This document shows positions 5,712-10,671 of a stretch of 10,671 nucleotides of DNA, in pieces. The stretch spans positions 1-10,671 of the forward strand of contig JAJRYM010000011.1 of the NCBI GenBank assembly GCA_024275775.1, written 5' to 3'. Under the pieces are notes generated by a model, which had not been told where the DNA came from, ran no database searches, and saw nothing but the letters and a program-made list of their open reading frames with translations. The position numbers and the translations under genes were made by a program. Every line of letters begins with the position of its first letter. The stretch's first letter is position 1. The DNA is from Nitrospirota bacterium (GTDB lineage Bacteria > Nitrospinota_A > UBA7883 > JACRGQ01).

Positions 5712-7403
5712 CTAAAAATCCGCCGTAACCCGCTTGACTTCCTCAAGAGTGGTTAAGCCTTTAAGCATTTTTTCCAACCCGTCCTCCCGCATCGTAATCA
5801 TTTTCTGTTTTGTGCGGGCGTACTCCTTTATTTCCGAGGCCGATATTTTTCTGGAAATCAGAGCCTTCAATTGTTCATCCATCGTAATAACTTCAAAAAT
5901 GCCGAGTCTGCCCGAATAACCGCTTTTTTTACAATCGATGCACCCGTCTCCTTGGTAGATAGTGCGACTTCCTATGTTGGGAATCTTCGCTTTCGCTTCC
6001 TCCGGCGTGAGGGGGCGTTTGCACGTGTTGCATATCGTGCGCACCAGTCTCTGCGCGATAACTCCCACAAGGCCGGAAGCAATAAGAAAGGTTTCCACGC
6101 CGAGGTCGCTTAGGCGCACAACCGCGCTGGGAGCGTCGTTGGTATGAAGCGACGTCAGCACCATATGGCCGGTCATGGCGGCCTGGATGGCTATTTCGGC
6201 CGTTTCCAGGTCTCGAACTTCGCCGACCATTATTATGTCAGGATCCTGACGAAGTATGGAACGCATACTGCTGGCGAAAGTGAGCCCCGCCTTAACATTT
6301 ACCTGAGACTGCCGTATCCCCGCCAGACGATATTCAACCGGGTCTTCAACGGTAATGATGTTTTTGTCGGTAGTGTTAAGCAGGTTCAGAGCCGCGTACA
6401 AAGTGGTTGTTTTACCGCTTCCGGTAGGGCCGGTGACGATCACTATGCCGAACGGCGCCTTGAAAAGCTGTAGCGCTTTATCAAGGGAATTGCTTATAAG
6501 CCCCGTGTCGGAAAGCTCCGCTTTAATGGCATCGGTGTGAAGAATTCGAAGCACTATGTTCTCCCCGTAAATGGTAGGGAAGGATGAAACACGAAACTCC
6601 ACCGGTTTTTCGTTGTGCAGGAGTTTAAATCGGCCGTCCTGCGGTATTCTTGTTTCGGCTATATCCATATCCGATATTACTTTGATACGGCTTGCGGCGG
6701 CGGCCTGAAGCGCTTTTGGGATTACGGCCGCGACGAAAAGAATGCCGTCAATCCTGTTTCGGACAATAAGATTGTTTTCGTCCGGTTCGAAATGAATATC
6801 ACTCGCCCGCTCGTTAACAGCCTGTCGGACTATCGTCTCAACAAGCTTGGCCACAGGCGCAAGCTCGGTCGGCGCGGCGGAGATATCCGTTATTTTGAGC
6901 TCATCCTCTCCGGTATCAACATATTCATCGCCCCTCAGCGCCCTTAGCGCTTCCTGCACGGAGCTGGTTATTCCGTAATGTTTAGTTATCGCCCGGTCAA
7001 TCTGGTCTTCCGGCGCGATAACCACCTTGATGTCGGCATGGAGTTTAATGGTCAGCTCGTCGATGGCCCGCAGGTTAAGAGGATCCATCATCGCCACCTT
7101 TATGTATCCGTCTTCTCTGGACAGCGGAAAGAGCAGGTATTTGCGCGCCGTGGCTTCCGGCACTTTTTTAAGAAGCGTCAGGTCGGGCTCGAAATCATCC
7201 AGCTGAACCACTTCGATTCCAAGCTGGTCGGCCAGGTTATGAATAATCTCGGTATCTGTAAGATATCCCAGGTCTATCATGGCTCTTCCCAGCTTGAGCC
7301 CCTTCTCTCTCTGATGCTTGAGGGCCGTCATCAGCTGTTCCTGCGTAATCGCCCCTGCTTCGACCAGAAGATCGCCAAGTCTCTTTTTTTCCCTGCCGGC
7401 CAT
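5712..7403 (-). CDS. pilB: Type IV pilus assembly ATPase (PilB/GspE family) with MshEN-type N-terminus
   Basis: Cytoplasmic hexameric ATPase that powers pilin polymerisation through PilC. Numbered from the ATG at 7401-7403 (563 residues): Walker A GPTGSGKT (325-332), Asp box ITVEDPVEY (350-358), Walker B IIMVGEVRD (390-398), His box HMVLTSLHTND (413-423), and the zinc-type tetracysteine Cys458/461/488/491. The N-terminus has two 24-residue blocks (8-31 starting RLGDLLVEAG, and 37-60 starting KLGRAMIDLG) separated by five residues, the layout of the c-di-GMP binding MshEN domain. I chose this ATG because GAAGGA lies 8 bases before it and the domain begins there. An in-frame TTG at 7470-7472 would add 23 residues but has no ribosome site and sits near the promoter. 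First gene of the pilB-pilC-purE operon. Confidence 0.93.
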   Translation of the reverse strand: MAGREKKRLGDLLVEAGAITQEQLMTALKHQREKGLKLGRAMIDLGYLTDTEIIHNLADQLGIEVVQLDDFEPDLTLLKKVPEATARKYLLFPLSREDGYIKVAMMDPLNLRAIDELTIKLHADIKVVIAPEDQIDRAITKHYGITSSVQEALRALRGDEYVDTGEDELKITDISAAPTELAPVAKLVETIVRQAVNERASDIHFEPDENNLIVRNRIDGILFVAAVIPKALQAAAASRIKVISDMDIAETRIPQDGRFKLLHNEKPVEFRVSSFPTIYGENIVLRILHTDAIKAELSDTGLISNSLDKALQLFKAPFGIVIVTGPTGSGKTTTLYAALNLLNTTDKNIITVEDPVEYRLAGIRQSQVNVKAGLTFASSMRSILRQDPDIIMVGEVRDLETAEIAIQAAMTGHMVLTSLHTNDAPSAVVRLSDLGVETFLIASGLVGVIAQRLVRTICNTCKRPLTPEEAKAKIPNIGSRTIYQGDGCIDCKKSGYSGRLGIFEVITMDEQLKALISRKISASEIKEYARTKQKMITMREDGLEKMLKGLTTLEEVKRVTADF

Positions 7404-7468
7404 AACGGTTATCCTTCGATCATTATTAATATTTTGCTTCAACAGTCCGGTTTTATCTTTCAGACCTT

Positions 7469-7496
7469 TCAACAGTCTATTAGGATGTAGTATAAT
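7469..7496 (+). promoter_or_regulatory. Candidate promoter of the PHP-DUF507-DUF507 operon
   Basis: A perfect TATAAT (7491-7496) on the + strand with TCAACA (7469-7474, four of six) 16 bases upstream. The start would be near 7503, giving a leader of about 38 bases before the ATG at 7541. It overlaps the divergent pilB promoter. Confidence 0.45.
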
Positions 7497-7517
7497 TTAA
7501 AGCTTGAAAATGGTTAA
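7489..7517 (-). promoter_or_regulatory. Candidate promoter of the pilB-pilC-purE operon
   Basis: Minus strand TTAACC (7512-7517) and TATACT (7489-7494) are separated by 17 bases; they match four and five of six consensus positions. The start would be near 7482, giving an ~80-base leader to the pilB ATG. Its -10 box overlaps the one proposed for the PHP gene on the other strand, so the two promoters probably compete for polymerase. Confidence 0.42.
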
Positions 7518-7540
7518 GCATAAAAAGAGGAATAGATTTA

Positions 7541-8377
7541 ATGCAAAGAATTGTTGCGGACCTGCATATTCATTCGACTTTTTCCGACGGGTTGGATACG
7601 CCGGAGTCTATATGTGATGCTGTCGCCGAAAACGGGTTAAAGCTTTTTTCTCTTACCGATCACGATTCGGTAAAAGGACACGAAGTTTGCCGGAAATACG
7701 GCGGAGTATCGTTTATTTCCGGTATAGAACTTACCGCCACCGCCGATGGCAGGGAAACCCATATTCTCGGATATTTTGTGGATACAGAGTTGCCGGAGCT
7801 TTTGGAAACTCTTGAAAATATTGCGGTAAGAAGGAAAGAACGGCTTTTCGATATCATCGGCAAGGTCAACAAAGCATCCGGTATGGGAATAGACAGGGAT
7901 GAAATCGGGCAGTATATCGGAGAAGGTTCCTATAACCGCCTGAATCTGGCCCGTTTCATGGCCGGGAAAGGTCTGGTGCCTAGTCTGGAGTACTGCTTTA
8001 CCCATTTCTTAGGCGACCGCTCCAATTATTACGAAGCCGTCAACTATTTTTCACCATCCGAGGCCATAGCTCTGATTCACAAGGCCGGAGGGACGGCTTT
8101 TCTCGCGCATCCTTACGCGAACAGTACTGCCGACCTTATTCCCGAACTTGTGGAACAGGGGCTGGACGGAATTGAAGCTTTCCATCCGTCCCACAGCCCC
8201 GGAGAAGTGCGTAGATGCCTGGATTGGGCAGGCCGGTTCCGGCTGGCCGTATCCGGCGGAAGCGACTATCACGGCATTGAGGGATCCCGCCGAAAACTGC
8301 TGTCGGCCGGGCTCGACGGAGAACGGCTGGTTGACTTTCTGGCGTTTCACAAGCCAAAAGATTGCGCAAAAGTATAA
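7541..8377 (+). CDS. PHP-domain phosphoesterase (RNase AM / nucleoside bisphosphate phosphatase type)
   Basis: A 278-residue PHP-family metal-dependent phosphoesterase of the TrpH/YciV group, whose characterised members hydrolyse 3',5'-nucleoside bisphosphates and short RNA 5' ends. The metal-ligand pattern is complete: DLHIHSTFSDG (7-17, His9, His11, Asp16), LTDHD (38-42, His41), GIE (61-63, Glu63), His74 in THILGY, FLAHP (187-191, His190), FHPSH (214-218), and SDYHG (241-245, Asp242 and His244). The middle segment (about 95-180) is the helical insertion seen in this subgroup. ATG start with AGAGGA nine bases upstream. It is first in a cluster with two DUF507 genes, nine bases before the first, suggesting a shared role that I cannot define. 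The exact substrate is inferred only. Confidence 0.87.
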   Translation: MQRIVADLHIHSTFSDGLDTPESICDAVAENGLKLFSLTDHDSVKGHEVCRKYGGVSFISGIELTATADGRETHILGYFVDTELPELLETLENIAVRRKERLFDIIGKVNKASGMGIDRDEIGQYIGEGSYNRLNLARFMAGKGLVPSLEYCFTHFLGDRSNYYEAVNYFSPSEAIALIHKAGGTAFLAHPYANSTADLIPELVEQGLDGIEAFHPSHSPGEVRRCLDWAGRFRLAVSGGSDYHGIEGSRRKLLSAGLDGERLVDFLAFHKPKDCAKV

Positions 8378-8386
8378 GGGGAGAAA

Positions 8387-8668
8387 ATGAAACTTAATAA
8401 AGAGATTGTAAAGTACCTGTCTCACAAAATCATCACACAGCTCAAGGAGAAGAACGCGATAGAGTTTGAATGCGATCCGTTATCGGCGGAAGAGATTGTG
8501 GATGCCGCCATAACCAACGACCTGATGGTCGAGGACAAGCTTAACGAGGAAGTTAAGGAGATTCTGAGGGAGCAGGAAGAGGTAATAGATGAAAACAACA
8601 TTAATTACCGCAAAGTGTTCCAGATGATAAAAAATAAACTCGCGCGCGAAAGAGGGCTGATACTTTGA
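8387..8668 (+). CDS. DUF507 family protein, copy 1
   Basis: A 93-residue, strongly charged, probably all-helical protein of the DUF507 family, function unknown. It starts MKLNKE, has LSHKIITQL (11-19), then an acidic middle, and ends with a basic ARERGL. No signal peptide, membrane span or cysteine pair is visible; a single Cys29 is present. AAGGGGA lies five bases before the ATG and nine bases after the PHP gene, so the two are co-transcribed. Its 3' end overlaps the second DUF507 gene by four bases (TTGA), which couples their translation. Confidence 0.85.
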   Translation: MKLNKEIVKYLSHKIITQLKEKNAIEFECDPLSAEEIVDAAITNDLMVEDKLNEEVKEILREQEEVIDENNINYRKVFQMIKNKLARERGLIL

Positions 8669-8943
8669 AACTTACACGGGAAAAAATAAATCACCTTTCC
8701 AAGCAGATACTAAACGCCCTGCTGGAAGACGACAGAATAGAATATTTTATCGAAGAAAACGACCTTCGGCTTCAGGTAGTGAAAGTGCTCACGGATGAAC
8801 TGAGTATAGAAGACGAAATAGAGGCCTCCGTGCGTAAAACCATCAGTTCCTACGGGCGCGATATACGGGAAGGCACCGAAGAGTGGGATATCGTCTATCA
8901 AAGGCATTACGAGGAAGAAAACAAGAAAAGGCGAGGGCTGTAA
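8665..8943 (+). CDS. DUF507 family protein, copy 2
   Basis: A 92-residue paralogue of the preceding gene. Both begin Met-Lys-Leu-x-x-Glu, share Leu-Ser at 11-12, an 'Ile-Glu' near residue 25, a 'Thr-x-x-Leu-x-x-Glu-Asp' block near residues 43-50, and a basic Arg-Gly-Leu end. The second copy is more divergent in its second half (SYGRDIREGTEEWDIVYQRHYEEE) and has no cysteine. It starts with TTG inside the TTGA overlap, with AGAGGG eight bases upstream. Like copy 1 it is probably a small soluble helical protein; the pair may form a heteromer. No function is known to me. Confidence 0.83.
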   Translation: MKLTREKINHLSKQILNALLEDDRIEYFIEENDLRLQVVKVLTDELSIEDEIEASVRKTISSYGRDIREGTEEWDIVYQRHYEEENKKRRGL

Positions 8944-8982
8944 TTAAGCCCGCAGTATCTTCACCGCCGTTGCGATAAACAG

Positions 8983-9006
8983 TAAAAATACCGGCTCCCG
9001 CGCCGG
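8983..9006 (-). terminator. Terminator of the pst-phoU operon
   Basis: Read on the minus strand, CCGGC/GCCGG arms (9002-9006 and 8991-8995) form a stem with a six-base loop, followed by TATTTTTA (8990-8983). It lies 26 bases past the phoU stop. The 87-base convergent gap (8944-9031) has a second possible pairing, ACCGCCG (8963-8969) with CGGCGGT (9004-9010), which excludes the first stem. A terminator for the DUF507 operon is not otherwise clear. Confidence 0.55.
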
Positions 9007-9031
9007 CGGTAACTGACGGCCGGTTTCCCGT

Positions 9032-9700
9032 TTACTCTAGATAATGTTCTGTCTTATGGCGGATTGTGTCGCCGTCCACCATGAAAACGACATCTTCGGC
9101 TATGTTCGTAGCCAAGTCGGCTATCCGTTCCAGATGGCGGGAAACCGAAAGTAGCTGAACCGCCCGTTTTATGGTCTGGGAGTCGTTCCTCATAACATTT
9201 TGAAGAATAACGAACATATCCCTGTTGAGAGCATCGACCTCATCGTCCATCAATAAAACTTTTTTTGCCTCATCGGTATCTTTGTTTACAAGCGCGTCCA
9301 AACTCAACCTAACCATCTTCTGAACGGCGCCCGCCATGCGCGGAAAATCCAGCTCAACTCCAATCACATCTTTTTTGGCAAGGTAATCCGCCCGTTCGGC
9401 GATATTGACGGCGAGATCGCCCATCCGCTCAAGATCGTTATTCACTTTCAGAACGCCTACGATAAAACGGAGGTCGGCGGCCACAGGCTGATGCAGAGCG
9501 AGAATTTTAAGCCCTTGCTCTTCAATTTCGACCTCTTTATCGTCGACAAGGTCATCTCCGGTTATTACTTCATGGGTAAGTTCTGAGCGGCGGTCCACCA
9601 GCGCTATAACCGCCTTATTGATGGCATCCTCCACCATCGAGCCGAGAGTGAGCAACGCTTTTTTGAGAAGCTCCATATCGCGGTAAAGATGTTTTGACAT
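9032..9700 (-). CDS. phoU: Phosphate transport and signalling regulator
   Basis: PhoU, a cytoplasmic all-helical protein that links the Pst transporter to the PhoR sensor and keeps the phosphate regulon off when phosphate is plentiful. The 222-residue length is normal. Two three-helix repeats are visible, each with the metal-cluster signature: Glu91-Arg-Met-Gly-Asp95-x3-Asn99 and Glu191-Arg-Ile-Ala-Asp195-x3-Asn199, the second extended by Glu202-Asp203. Between them, 'LALHQPVAADLRFIVGVLKVNNDLERMGD' (67-95) is typical of the family. ATG start with AAAGGAG about six bases upstream, 12 bases after pstB. It is the last gene of the operon; a phoB-phoR pair is not in this window. Confidence 0.95.
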   Translation of the reverse strand: MSKHLYRDMELLKKALLTLGSMVEDAINKAVIALVDRRSELTHEVITGDDLVDDKEVEIEEQGLKILALHQPVAADLRFIVGVLKVNNDLERMGDLAVNIAERADYLAKKDVIGVELDFPRMAGAVQKMVRLSLDALVNKDTDEAKKVLLMDDEVDALNRDMFVILQNVMRNDSQTIKRAVQLLSVSRHLERIADLATNIAEDVVFMVDGDTIRHKTEHYLE

Positions 9701-9712
9701 TCGATTCTCCTT

Positions 9713-10492
9713 TTATCCGAACCGGCCGGTTACGTAGTCTTCCGTCTCTTTTTTGACCGGTGAAGTAAACAGGGAGCTCGTCTTTCCAAACTCAACCAGT
9801 TTTCCCAGATAGAAAAAGGCCGTAAAATCCGAAACACGCGCCGCCTGTTGCATATTATGGGTAATAACAATTATTGTATACCGGTTTTTCAGGTCAAAAA
9901 TCAAATCTTCAATGCGGGATGTCGATATCGGGTCGAGAGCCGAGCAGGGCTCATCCATGAGGATTACTTCCGGTTCCACAGCTAAGGCGCGGGCTATGCA
10001 AAGCCGCTGTTGCTGGCCGCCGGAGAGGGCCGTTCCCGATTGATTCAGCTTGTCTTTCATTTCATTCCACAAAGCCGCCTTTTTCAGCGCTGTTTCCACT
10101 CTCCCCTCCAGTTCGCCACGGCTCATTTTAGAGTGCAGTTTCAGGCCATAGGCTATATTATCGAAAATGCTCATCGGGAAGGGGGTCGGCTTCTGGAAAA
10201 TCATTCCTATTGAATGTCTTAATTCCTGAGTCGGCACTTTGGGGTCGAGCAGGTTCATTCCGTCCATAAGGATTTCACCGGAAGCTTTCTGCCCCTTGTA
10301 CAGGTCGAACATCCGGTTGTAAGTTCGAATATGGGTTGACTTTCCGCAACCCGACGGCCCGATGAACGCCGTAACTCTGTTTTTAGCTATATCAAGACTG
10401 TTGCCGAAAAGCACCTGCTTGTCGCCGTAATGAAAATCGAGATTTCTTACGGAGATTTTAATTTCTCCCGGAACCTTGTATATGTCGTTCAA
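9713..10492 (-). CDS. pstB: Phosphate ABC transporter ATP-binding protein
   Basis: PstB, the ATPase subunit of the high-affinity phosphate importer PstSCAB (259 residues from the TTG start). Motifs in order: Walker A GPSGCGKS (45-52), Q-loop Gln100 in MIFQKPTPFP, ABC signature LSGGQ (156-160), Walker B VILMDE (176-181), D-loop SALDP and switch His212. 'GPSGCGKSTHIRTYNRM' follows the PstB pattern, although His54 stands where most have Leu or Phe. I chose the TTG (10490-10492) because AGGAG sits six bases before it and it overlaps the pstA stop by four bases (TTGA). A longer frame from an upstream ATG only reads through the end of pstA and adds residues foreign to PstB. Downstream is phoU. Confidence 0.95.
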   Translation of the reverse strand: MNDIYKVPGEIKISVRNLDFHYGDKQVLFGNSLDIAKNRVTAFIGPSGCGKSTHIRTYNRMFDLYKGQKASGEILMDGMNLLDPKVPTQELRHSIGMIFQKPTPFPMSIFDNIAYGLKLHSKMSRGELEGRVETALKKAALWNEMKDKLNQSGTALSGGQQQRLCIARALAVEPEVILMDEPCSALDPISTSRIEDLIFDLKNRYTIIVITHNMQQAARVSDFTAFFYLGKLVEFGKTSSLFTSPVKKETEDYVTGRFG

Positions 10493-10671
10493 TCTTTTCT
10501 CCTGCCGCTCACAATCATTCGCGTAAAAATCGTAACAACCAGCACTGACGCCGTGATAAGAAAAGCCGCGCCCCATGCCTGCACCTGCCAGTCATCATAC
10601 GGACTCATGGCGTAATTAAACATCGTAACGGTAAGATTTGCCACCGGTTCGTTAAAGCCGCTCACGCCGTA
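10489..10671 (-). CDS. pstA: Phosphate ABC transporter permease, 3' end only
   Basis: The last 60 codons of a gene whose start lies beyond the right edge. The translated end includes 'NYAMSPYDDWQVQAWGAAFLI' and a hydrophobic helix (AAFLITASVLVVTIFTRMIV) followed by a basic tail SGRRKD, as at the C-terminus of PstA, the inner-membrane permease that pairs with PstC. The four-base TTGA overlap with pstB and the gene order support it. PstC could in principle precede pstB, but the acid/aromatic stretch before the last helix and the usual order pstC-pstA-pstB favour PstA. Confidence 0.85.
   Translation of the reverse strand, partial: YGVSGFNEPVANLTVTMFNYAMSPYDDWQVQAWGAAFLITASVLVVTIFTRMIVSGRRKD

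Noticed and set aside
7404..7472. TTG-based extension of pilB by 23 residues
   Set aside because: No Shine-Dalgarno site precedes the TTG, and the family domain begins at the ATG, which has GAAGGA upstream.
10493..10576. Upstream ATG-based N-terminal extension of pstB
   Set aside because: These codons overlap the pstA reading frame, which codes a proper PstA end, and the TTG at 10490-10492 has a much better ribosome site.

Overview
The window reads as a chromosomal housekeeping segment of a Gram-negative, probably uncultured or lightly studied bacterium. Support for this comes from a type IV pilus/type II secretion ATPase with its platform protein, a lipoprotein, an RhlB-type helicase and two DUF507 genes; as known to me, DUF507 is concentrated in Aquificota, Nitrospirota and Desulfobacterota-like lineages. 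I cannot name the organism. Four genes appear to start with TTG or GTG (pilC, purE, the second DUF507 gene, pstB), each behind a clear Shine-Dalgarno sequence, and the antitoxin-linked nucleotidyltransferase probably starts with GTG as well.

Left end (1-1337): the first ~182 bases hold a densely paired stretch with no supportable ORF, which looks like a structured RNA on the + strand. It may be mobile-element associated (for instance of the HEARO/omega-RNA type), but the family is not proven. It is followed on the minus strand by an overlapping two-gene module: a DUF6922-like antitoxin-type protein, then an AbiEii-type nucleotidyltransferase. This is a type IV (AbiE-like) toxin-antitoxin or phage-defence cassette.

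Middle left (1485-3959, + strand): a CvpA-family membrane protein with its own terminator, an RhlB-type DEAD-box RNA helicase, and a short lipoprotein gene of 49 codons.

Middle (3970-7403, minus strand): a compact operon pilB-pilC-purE. PilB carries two tandem 24-residue motifs of the MshEN cyclic-di-GMP binding type. PilC is the inner-membrane platform. PurE is the purine-pathway mutase, joined to a pilus operon with only 26 bases between.

Middle right (7541-8943, + strand): diverging from pilB, a PHP-domain phosphoesterase followed by two tandem, overlapping DUF507 genes. The two transcription units share a short A+T-rich promoter region in which candidate -10 boxes on the two strands overlap.

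Right end (9032-10671, minus strand): the end of a phosphate-uptake operon, pstA (3' end only) - pstB - phoU, closed by a GC-rich hairpin with a T-run. PstA and PstB move phosphate inward and PhoU couples the transporter to signalling.

The most notable items are the unexplained structured element at the left edge, the fused-looking antitoxin, the c-di-GMP-type motif pair in PilB, the unannotated-size lipoprotein with its ribosome site inside a hairpin, and the duplicated DUF507 pair. I found no CRISPR array, tRNA, rRNA or insertion-sequence transposase.
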